Source: Alistipes sp. (GTDB taxonomy: Bacteria > Bacteroidota > Bacteroidia > Bacteroidales > Rikenellaceae). Taken from it: DNA of 5,281 bases. Made by a program: the position numbers and the translations under genes. The stretch's first letter is position 1. Each line of letters begins with the position of its first letter. The notes under the pieces were generated by a model. The model was not told the DNA's origin. It made no database searches and was given only the letters and a program-made list of their open reading frames with translations. Where the stretch lies: positions 1-5,281 of the forward strand of contig JAFOCZ010000128.1 in NCBI GenBank assembly GCA_017380955.1, written 5' to 3'. Shown piece after piece: positions 1-5,281 of this stretch.

Positions 1-873
1 ATCTGTAACACTTCTAATATGCCTGTTGCGGCGCGTGAGGCATCTGTATACACAGGTATGACCATTGGTGAGTATTACCGCTCTATGGGTTTGAAGGTTT
101 TGGTTATGGCGGACTCTACATCACGTTGGGCTCAGGCGTTGCGTGAGATGTCTAACCGCTTGGAGGAGTTGCCAGGTCAGGATGCGTTCCCTATGGACCT
201 CTCGGCTGTTATCTCAAACTTCTACGCTCGCGCAGGTCTTGTGAAGTTGAACAACGGCACTACAGGTTCTGTAACATTCCTCGGTACTGTATCTCCTGCG
301 GGTGGTAACTTGAAGGAGCCTGTTACTGAGTCTACAAAGAAGGCAGCACGTTGCTTCTACGCTTTGTCACAGAGCCGTGCCGACTCTAAGCGTTATCCTG
401 CTATCGACCCACTCGACTCTTACTCTAAGTATTTGGAGTATCCAGAGGTTGAGCAGTATCTCGACGAGCATATCGAGAAGAACTGGGTACGCTCAGTGAC
501 CGAGGGTAAGGCTATTATGCAGCGTGGTAAGGAGGCTAACGACCAGATTAACATCCTTGGTGATGATGGTGTACCTGTAGACTACCACGAGCGTTTCTGG
601 AAGAGCGAGTTGCTCGACGCGGTAATCCTTCAGCAGGATGCTTTTGATGATATCGATGCTAACTGTCCTATCGAGCGTCAGCAGGTTATGTACAATATGG
701 TACTCGACATCTGCCGCAAGGATTTGGACTTTGCTGATTTCGAGGAGTGTACTAAGTTCTTCAAGGATCTTATCTACCTCTTCCGTCAGATGAACTATTC
801 GGTATGGAAGTCAGAGCAGTTTGAGAATTTTGCTTCACAGATTGAGGCTATGGTAAACAGCAAACTTGCATAA
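1..873 (+). CDS. ntpA: V-type ATPase catalytic subunit A, C-terminal half (5' end outside the window)
   Basis: Subunit A is the ATP-binding catalytic subunit of the A3B3 headpiece, on the cytoplasmic face of the membrane. The reading frame is open from base 1, so the gene begins upstream. About 290 residues are visible, roughly half of the usual 580-590. Seen here are SNMPVAAREAS right at the start, the Walker B strand KVLVMAD with STSRW (fragment residues about 32-43), the RLEELPG segment, and GSVTFLGTVSPAGG followed by EPVT (about 89-109), all typical of family A subunits. The C-terminal helical domain follows to the TAA stop. The P-loop and the bulge (non-homologous) domain lie outside the window. 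The ATG at base 19 is an internal methionine of the conserved core, not the start. Family assignment is very secure. Whether the missing half is intact cannot be seen. All 14 isoleucines avoid ATA, suggesting high expression. Confidence 0.97.
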   Translation: MCNTSNMPVAAREASVYTGMTIGEYYRSMGLKVLVMADSTSRWAQALREMSNRLEELPGQDAFPMDLSAVISNFYARAGLVKLNNGTTGSVTFLGTVSPAGGNLKEPVTESTKKAARCFYALSQSRADSKRYPAIDPLDSYSKYLEYPEVEQYLDEHIEKNWVRSVTEGKAIMQRGKEANDQINILGDDGVPVDYHERFWKSELLDAVILQQDAFDDIDANCPIERQQVMYNMVLDICRKDLDFADFEECTKFFKDLIYLFRQMNYSVWKSEQFENFASQIEAMVNSKLA

Positions 874-875
874 TC

Positions 876-884
876 TAAGGAGGA
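876..884 (+). promoter_or_regulatory. Strong Shine-Dalgarno for ntpB
   Basis: The A-B gap contains TAAGGAGGA, a near-complete complement of the 16S rRNA 3' end, six bases before the ATG at 891. It fixes the ntpB start. Such a strong site is notable because Bacteroidota ribosomes generally make little use of Shine-Dalgarno pairing. Confidence 0.8.
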
Positions 885-890
885 CAAGTT

Positions 891-2207
891 ATGACAACAA
901 AAGCTTTTCAGAAAGTATATACAAAGATTGATAACATCACCAAGGCTACCATCACACTCCGTGCTACGGGTGTAGGTAACGATGAGTTGGCAACCGTAGG
1001 TGGTCGCTTGGCTCAGGTGGTAAAGATTATGGGCGAGAAGGTGACACTTCAGGTGTTTGCTGGTACCGAGGGTCTTGCTACAGACTCTGAGGTTGTATTC
1101 CACGGTGCACCTCCACAGTTGCGTGTGTCGGATGCTTTGGCAGGCCGTTTCTTCAACGCCTATGGTGAGCCACTCGAGGGTGGTGAGCCTATCGAGGGCG
1201 AGGCACGCGAGATTGGTGGCCCTACCGTAAACCCATTCCGTCGTATCCAGCCATCGGAACTTATCGCTACAGGTATCGCGGGTATCGACCTTAACAACAC
1301 TATCGTATCAGGTCAGAAGATTCCATTCTTCGCCGATCCAGATCAGCCTTATAACGCCGTTATGGCTAACGTGGCACTCCGTGCTAAGGCCGACAAGATT
1401 ATCCTCGGTGGTATGGGTCTTACAAACGATGACTTCTTGTACTTCAAGCAGGTCTTCGAGAATGCCGGTGCGTTGGACCGTATCGTATCGTTCGTAAACA
1501 CCACAGATAATCCTCCAGTAGAGCGACTCCTCGTTCCTGATATGGCACTTACAGCAGCGGAGTATTTCGCTGTGGATAAGGGTGAGAAGGTGTTGGTGTT
1601 GTTGACAGATATGACCCTTTATGCCGATGCTTTGGCTATCGTGTCTAACCGTATGGATCAGATTCCTTCTAAGGACTCTATGCCAGGCTCTCTCTACTCT
1701 GACCTTGCAAAGATCTACGAGAAGGCTGTTCAGTTGCCAAATGGTGGCTCTATCACCATCATCGCGGTTACAACACTCTCTGGTGGCGATATCACCCACG
1801 CTATTCCTGATAACACCGGTTATATCACCGAGGGTCAGTTGTTCTTGCGTACCGATACCGACACTGCGAAGGTTATCGTTGACCCATTCCGTTCGTTGTC
1901 ACGTTTGAAGCAGTTGGTAATTGGCAAGAAGACGCGTGAGGATCACCCACAGGTTATGAACGCCTGCGTACGTTTGTATGCTGATGCTGCCAATGCAAAG
2001 ACTAAGTTGGAGAACGGTTTCGACCTTTCGGATTACGACAAGCGTACTTTGGAGTTTGCCCACGACTACTCAGAGAAGTTGTTGGCTATCGACGTAAACA
2101 TCGAGATTGAGCAGATGCTCGATATCGCGTGGTCGTTGTTTGCTAAGCACTTCCGTAAGGGTGAGGTGAGCATCAAGCAGGAACTTGTCGACAAATATTG
2201 GAAATAG
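891..2207 (+). CDS. ntpB: V-type ATPase regulatory subunit B
   Basis: Subunit B is the non-catalytic partner that alternates with A in the hexameric head and supplies the arginine finger to the A active site. The 438-residue protein is close to the family length (about 460). An N-terminal beta-barrel domain spans about 1-75. The nucleotide-binding-like domain contains VSGQKIPFF (139-147), where the P-loop is degenerate (FADPDQPYN, 147-155, no GKT), as expected for B. MGLTND, ALTAAEY (219-225), the VLVLLTDMT strand (234-242), GDITHAIPDNTGYITEGQ (299-316) and SLSRL (335-339) follow; R338 is the likely arginine finger. KTREDH (347-352) begins the C-terminal helical part. The ATG is set by the strong ribosome site 17 bases after ntpA. 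The TAG stop is immediately followed in frame by TAA, giving a tandem stop. None of the 31 isoleucines uses ATA. The overall sequence is divergent from archaeal B subunits, but the identification is secure. Confidence 0.97.
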   Translation: MTTKAFQKVYTKIDNITKATITLRATGVGNDELATVGGRLAQVVKIMGEKVTLQVFAGTEGLATDSEVVFHGAPPQLRVSDALAGRFFNAYGEPLEGGEPIEGEAREIGGPTVNPFRRIQPSELIATGIAGIDLNNTIVSGQKIPFFADPDQPYNAVMANVALRAKADKIILGGMGLTNDDFLYFKQVFENAGALDRIVSFVNTTDNPPVERLLVPDMALTAAEYFAVDKGEKVLVLLTDMTLYADALAIVSNRMDQIPSKDSMPGSLYSDLAKIYEKAVQLPNGGSITIIAVTTLSGGDITHAIPDNTGYITEGQLFLRTDTDTAKVIVDPFRSLSRLKQLVIGKKTREDHPQVMNACVRLYADAANAKTKLENGFDLSDYDKRTLEFAHDYSEKLLAIDVNIEIEQMLDIAWSLFAKHFRKGEVSIKQELVDKYWK

Positions 2208-2216
2208 TAACTATCT

Positions 2217-2831
2217 ATGGCAATCAAATTTCAGTATAACAAGACCTCGCTCGGTGAGTTGAACAAACAACTCAAAATCCGAAAGAATGCGCTGCCTACA
2301 ATCAAGAGTAAGGAGAGTGCATTGCGTTCGGAGGTTAAGCGTGCGAAGGACTCTGCATTAGCCTACCGTGAGGAACTGGACGCACTTATCGCCCAGTACG
2401 ACTATATGGTACAGCTGTGGGGAGAGTTTGATTGTGATCTTATCCGCGTCGTCGATGTCGAACTATCGTCACAGAAGATTGCGGGCGTGCGCATACCTAT
2501 GTTAGATAACATTGTATACGAAGAGAAGGCATATGACCTGTTCTCGGCACCTGTATGGCTTGCCGAGGGTATCAGGGTTTTGAAGCGTATGTCTCACCTT
2601 GGTATATTGTTCGAGGTGTATAACCAGAAGATGCAACTCCTCGACTATGCGCGACGCAAAACTACTCAGAAGGTAAACCTCTACGAAAAGGTACAGATAC
2701 CTGGGTATGAGGATGCTATACGTAAGATTAAGCGATTTATGGAGGATGAGGAGAACCTCAGTAAGTCTGCGCAGAAGATTGTGAAAACTCGTCAGGCGCA
2801 AGCCGCGGCTATGGAGGAGCCTAACGTATGA
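2217..2831 (+). CDS. ntpD: V-type ATPase central rotor subunit D
   Basis: Subunit D is the long antiparallel coiled coil that forms the rotor axle inside A3B3 and transmits torque to the K ring. The 204-residue length is normal for the family (about 200-230). The N-terminal helix (about 8-65) carries a TSLGELNKQLKIRKNALP segment and KSKESALRSEV. The C-terminal helix (about 145-195) shows the family pattern KVNLYEKVQIP, then DAIRKIKRFMEDEE and a basic end. The middle (about 70-130) is the globular hairpin that differs most between lineages. It starts 9 bases after ntpB with no Shine-Dalgarno in the gap, so translation probably depends on coupling to ntpB or on leaderless-style recognition. Its last four bases overlap ntpI. 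Four of 14 isoleucines are ATA, unlike ntpA and ntpB. The sequence is diverged from archaeal D, but position and helical pattern agree. Confidence 0.92.
   Translation: MAIKFQYNKTSLGELNKQLKIRKNALPTIKSKESALRSEVKRAKDSALAYREELDALIAQYDYMVQLWGEFDCDLIRVVDVELSSQKIAGVRIPMLDNIVYEEKAYDLFSAPVWLAEGIRVLKRMSHLGILFEVYNQKMQLLDYARRKTTQKVNLYEKVQIPGYEDAIRKIKRFMEDEENLSKSAQKIVKTRQAQAAAMEEPNV
2813..2819 (+). promoter_or_regulatory. Shine-Dalgarno-like site for ntpI inside ntpD
   Basis: GGAGGAG lies 8 bases before the ntpI ATG at 2828 and is embedded in the last codons of ntpD (Met-Glu-Glu). Together with the ATGA stop/start overlap it supports 2828, rather than the in-frame ATG at 2840, as the ntpI start. The purine run could also be a by-product of two GAG codons. 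Confidence 0.55.
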
Positions 2832-4672
2832 TAAGTAAGATGATTCGCTACGACATTGTGCTTTTTGCTGGTGAGCAGGAGCGTTTTGTCGACGAGTTGC
2901 GCGAACTCGGTTTGGTAGATATCACAACTACGGGTTGGGAGCCTTCGGAGGGTGACAGAGCACTCTTGGCAGAGATAGAGTCTTACAACAAGGCTATAGA
3001 CTATCTCACGGGCTTTGCATCATCTGCGGAGTATAATGCCTCGGCTATGGTATATGCCACTGGCGCAGAGGCTTATGAGTGCTACGAGGCTGCACGCGCC
3101 GAGCGTCAGCGTATCCAGCAGGAGATAGCACGTCTCGAGAAGCAGGCAGAGGAGATTGCACCGTGGGGTAGATACTCAATAAAGGATATTGAGAATCTTA
3201 TTGCTAAGGGTGTCAACATCCGATTCTTCACAGCGCAGCACGCTGTATATGAGCGTATGCTCCGCGAAGCCCCAGAGGGTGTTACACTCTCGGAGGTTGG
3301 TCGCACACAGTCGTATGTCTACTTCGCGGTGATAACAACAGATGCTGCCTCTTTTGCTATTGATGGTCAGGAGGTGCGCCTCCCACAGGTAGATAGCGAG
3401 GGCTTGCGCGCCGATATTAAGCGCCTCGAGGCCGATAATAAGGCTCTCAACGAGATCTTCTCACGTTCGGCAGCGTCGGTGCAGATGATTGTTGCGGAGC
3501 GTGGTGCTCTCAAGGAGCAGTTGCAGGGTCTCAAGGTTGGTGCTATGGCACAGCGTGAGGCTGATGGTAACCTCCTGATCCTCGAGGGTTGGGCAGAGGC
3601 AGATACCGCAGATAAGGTAGACGCTATGCTTGCTGCATATCCAAACCTCATCTACGACCGTCGTGATGCTACGATAGATGACGAGGCACCTGTGAAACTC
3701 AAGAACAACAAGTTCGCTCGTTTGTTCGAGTTGATTGGTGCTATGTATGCGTTGCCAAAGTATGGTACTTTGGACCTCACAGCAATATTCGGACCATTCT
3801 ATATGCTCTTCTTCGCCATCTGTTTGTGCGATGCGGGATATGGTCTTGTGTTGTTGTTGGTAGGATTGGCCCTCTTGTTCAAGGGTGGTGAGTCTATGCG
3901 TCAGGCGGCGTTGTTGTCTATAGTTTGTGCTTCGGCAACTGTGGCCTTCGGATTCTACGCCAACTCATTCTTTGGCGTGGCAATATCGGATTATGCACCA
4001 GTCATCAAGTTCCTTGATTTCCAGCAGGATTTCTTCTCTATCTCGTTGGCTATCGGTGTGTTCCAGATATTGGTGGGTATGGCTATCAACATCTATATGC
4101 AGACCAAACTCTTTGGTTTCACCTCTACCTTTGGACTCTTGGGATGGTTTATCATCTTGCTCTCGGGCTCATTGGCTTTAGGTTTGCCTATGTTTGGTAT
4201 CGGAATCCCAGGCTTTGATGCCTCGTCACCAGTGTTCTATGTGTTGCTTGGTATAGGTGCATTGCTTATGACAGTGCTTAACAATATTAAGCGTAACCCA
4301 CTTGTAAACATTGGTGCAGGTTTGTGGGATGCATACAACAACATCACAGGATTGTTGAGCGACGTGTTGAGTTATATCCGACTCTTCGCCATCGGTCTCT
4401 CGGGTGGTGTGTTGGCACAGGTGTTCAACTCTCTGGCTATGGGACTCTCGGGTATGGGTGATATGGCGCCAGGCACACCTTGGTATGGTTATATCGTGCC
4501 TGTTATTGCAGCCTCTATAATCCTGCTCATTGGTCACGGTATCAACCTCTTTATGTCGGCAATCTCGTCTTTCGTACACCCAATGCGTTTGACATTTGTC
4601 GAGTTCTATAAGAATGCAGGCTTCGAGATGGGACAGCGTTCATTCGATCCTTTGCGTAAAATGGATAAATAA
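2828..4672 (+). CDS. ntpI: V-type ATPase membrane stator subunit I (a-subunit homologue)
   Basis: Subunit I anchors the peripheral stalk and forms the two ion half-channels beside the K ring. The 614-residue protein is slightly short for the family (about 620-660). Residues 1 to about 300 are the cytosolic arm, with an N-terminal alpha/beta start (VDELRELGLVDI), charged coiled coils around 85-112 and 193-235, and a second globular part around 245-280. The membrane half begins after the FELIGAMYALPKYGTLD segment and has about eight hydrophobic spans: roughly 315-333, 334-351, 359-384, 401-424, 430-453, 467-484, 507-540 and 550-583. CDAGYGL (334-340) and LSYIRLFAIGLSGG (514-527) are signature motifs. 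R518 corresponds to the essential channel arginine (yeast Vph1 R735), and HPMRL (H584, R587) matches the second conserved pair (yeast H796, R799). The start overlaps the ntpD stop as ATGA, implying translational coupling. Thirteen of 49 isoleucines use ATA. Confidence 0.96.
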   Translation: MISKMIRYDIVLFAGEQERFVDELRELGLVDITTTGWEPSEGDRALLAEIESYNKAIDYLTGFASSAEYNASAMVYATGAEAYECYEAARAERQRIQQEIARLEKQAEEIAPWGRYSIKDIENLIAKGVNIRFFTAQHAVYERMLREAPEGVTLSEVGRTQSYVYFAVITTDAASFAIDGQEVRLPQVDSEGLRADIKRLEADNKALNEIFSRSAASVQMIVAERGALKEQLQGLKVGAMAQREADGNLLILEGWAEADTADKVDAMLAAYPNLIYDRRDATIDDEAPVKLKNNKFARLFELIGAMYALPKYGTLDLTAIFGPFYMLFFAICLCDAGYGLVLLLVGLALLFKGGESMRQAALLSIVCASATVAFGFYANSFFGVAISDYAPVIKFLDFQQDFFSISLAIGVFQILVGMAINIYMQTKLFGFTSTFGLLGWFIILLSGSLALGLPMFGIGIPGFDASSPVFYVLLGIGALLMTVLNNIKRNPLVNIGAGLWDAYNNITGLLSDVLSYIRLFAIGLSGGVLAQVFNSLAMGLSGMGDMAPGTPWYGYIVPVIAASIILLIGHGINLFMSAISSFVHPMRLTFVEFYKNAGFEMGQRSFDPLRKMDK

Positions 4673-4710
4673 TCAAAATAATAATTAACAATTTAAAACT
4701 TTAAACAATT
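4673..4710 (+). promoter_or_regulatory. AT-rich, G-free leader before ntpK
   Basis: This 38-base gap has no G and only four C (about 89% A+T). It contains an imperfect direct repeat, TTAACAATT (4685-4693) and TTAAACAATT (4701-4710), ending directly at the ATG. There is no Shine-Dalgarno. Unstructured A/T-rich leaders favour initiation in Bacteroidota, so this probably boosts translation of the multi-copy ring subunit. I see no convincing Bacteroidota promoter (TTTG / TAnnTTTG) here, so an internal promoter is not supported. Confidence 0.5.
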
Positions 4711-5163
4711 ATGAATTCAGCATTATTTTTGGCTTATTTGGGCGTTGTCCTAATGGTCGGTGTATCAGGTTTGGCATCTGCAGTAGGTACTGCACGTTGC
4801 GGTATGGCTTCAGTAGGTGCTTTGAAGAAGAATAGCGGCGCTTTCGGTAGTTATATGATCCTCTCAGCGCTTCCTGGTTCACAGGGTCTCTACGGTTTCG
4901 TAGGTTACTTTATGGTTAGCGGTCACATCTCTGAGACTATGTCTATGTTGGCTGCTATCAGCATCTTGGGTGCTGGTGTTTTGATGTCTATCGTGACATT
5001 GTCTTCAGCATTCTTCCAGGCAAAGGTTTGTGCTAACGGTATCGTAGCAATCGGTAACGGTAACGACGTATTCGGTAAGACTCTTATCCTCGCAGCGTTC
5101 CCAGAGTTGTATGCTATCTTGGGTGTTGCAGCGACATTCCTTATCTCTGCGTCAATCGCCTAA
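4711..5163 (+). CDS. ntpK: V-type ATPase rotor-ring proteolipid subunit K, predicted Na+-binding
   Basis: Subunit K forms the membrane rotor ring that carries the coupling ion. The 150-residue length fits the duplicated four-helix 16-kDa proteolipids (about 155-160). Hydrophobic helices lie at about 4-28, 43-70, 78-107 and 120-149, and the two hairpins are recognisably related (ILSALPG near 50-56 against ILAAFPE near 126-132). The ionisable carboxylate E132 is only in the second hairpin; the matching site in the first is G56. Residues L54, S57, Q58, Y61, Q103 and E132 match E. hirae NtpK L61, T64, Q65, Y68, Q110 and E139 at a constant offset of seven, the known Na+ ligand set. All 11 isoleucines are ATC, a highly expressed pattern suited to a ring subunit needed in about ten copies. 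It is the last gene of the operon and is followed by a terminator. Confidence 0.96.
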   Translation: MNSALFLAYLGVVLMVGVSGLASAVGTARCGMASVGALKKNSGAFGSYMILSALPGSQGLYGFVGYFMVSGHISETMSMLAAISILGAGVLMSIVTLSSAFFQAKVCANGIVAIGNGNDVFGKTLILAAFPELYAILGVAATFLISASIA

Positions 5164-5174
5164 ATTTATTGTGA

Positions 5175-5194
5175 TAGCGACGCATTAGCGACGC
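5175..5194. repeat. 9-base tandem direct repeat in the 3' untranslated stretch
   Basis: TAGCGACGC occurs at 5175-5183 and again at 5186-5194, separated by two bases, so the period is 11 bases, about one helical turn. It lies between the ntpK stop and the terminator hairpin. Function unknown; it may be chance or a replication-slippage relic. Confidence 0.5.
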
Positions 5195-5201
5195 TTCAAT
5201 C

Positions 5202-5250
5202 AAAGCCTCGAATGAGCAGTACACCAAGTACAGCCCATCCGAGGCTTTTT
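5202..5250 (+). terminator. Intrinsic terminator of the V-ATPase operon
   Basis: A perfect 9-bp stem pairs AAAGCCTCG (5202-5210) with CGAGGCTTT (5240-5248). The RNA can continue pairing upward: 3 bp (5212-5214 with 5236-5238), 2 bp (5216-5217 with 5233-5234) and 4 bp (GTAC 5219-5222 with GTAC 5228-5231), separated by single 1x1 mismatches and closed by a 5-base loop. A T-run (5246-5250) follows, with more T-rich sequence after it. It sits 38 bases after the ntpK stop and marks the end of the transcript. On the opposite strand there is no comparable T-run, so it appears to work mainly in the + direction. Confidence 0.88.
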
Positions 5251-5281
5251 CATTTTATCGCCACTACTGCATCGCTCTGAC

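Noticed and set aside
1308..1799. 163-codon reverse-strand open frame opposite ntpB
   Set aside because: It lies wholly within the conserved core of ntpB, its translation is rich in Cys, His and Arg with no recognisable domain, and it has no initiation signal. It is a shadow of the codon bias.
1621..1908. 95-codon forward open frame inside ntpB in another frame
   Set aside because: The conserved B-subunit motifs are in the ntpB frame; the alternative reading is Ser/Leu/Arg-rich and has no ribosome site.
4226..4579. 117-codon reverse-strand open frame opposite ntpI
   Set aside because: It is fully antisense to conserved transmembrane segments of ntpI, with a low-complexity His/Thr-rich translation and no family resemblance.
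4651..4710. Possible internal Bacteroidota promoter before ntpK
   Set aside because: A TTTG occurs at 4651, but no TAnnTTTG element follows at the right distance, so the AT-rich gap is better explained as a translation leader.
5202..5254. Tiny reverse-strand open frame (about 17 codons) over the hairpin
   Set aside because: It starts and ends within the terminator palindrome and has no coding features.
1..5281. Mobile element, CRISPR, tRNA or defence system
   Set aside because: No inverted terminal repeats, transposase, repeat-spacer pattern or tRNA cloverleaf is visible; the window is almost entirely V-ATPase coding sequence.

Overview
The window holds the downstream part of a V-type (A/V-type) ATPase operon. 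All genes lie on the + strand in the order A (3' part only) - B - D - I - K, and an intrinsic terminator closes the unit. Together these genes encode most of a rotary ATPase. A3B3 is the ATP-hydrolysing or ATP-making headpiece, D is the central rotor shaft, I is the membrane stator with the ion half-channels, and K is the ion-carrying ring. The peripheral-stalk subunit E and the C/d-like and F-like parts are not in the window. E and a C-like gene would be expected upstream of A if the layout follows the known spirochaete/Bacteroidetes arrangement.

The likely source is a member of the Bacteroidota, probably an anaerobic, host-associated Bacteroidales. This rests on the operon type (A-B-D-I-K, as in Borrelia and many Bacteroidales), the general codon style, and the G-free, very AT-rich leader before ntpK. 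No marker gene fixes the genus, so this is an inference.

Layout: 1-873 is the C-terminal half of subunit A. A 17-base gap with a strong Shine-Dalgarno follows, then ntpB (891-2207). After a 9-base gap comes ntpD (2217-2831), which overlaps ntpI (2828-4672) by ATGA. A 38-base AT-rich leader precedes ntpK (4711-5163). The final 118 bases hold a short 3' untranslated stretch with a 9-base direct repeat, then a long hairpin followed by a T-run. Nothing recognisable follows in the last 30 bases.

This is a known kind of system, and I see no undescribed defence, mobile or RNA element. Three points merit attention. The K subunit carries the complete Enterococcus hirae-type Na+ ligand set at a constant offset, which predicts a Na+-coupled pump. 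Codon use divides sharply between the multi-copy subunits (A, B, K: no ATA codons) and the single-copy subunits (D, I: 17 of 63 isoleucines use ATA). Translation-initiation signals also differ from gene to gene, in ways that fit the stoichiometry.
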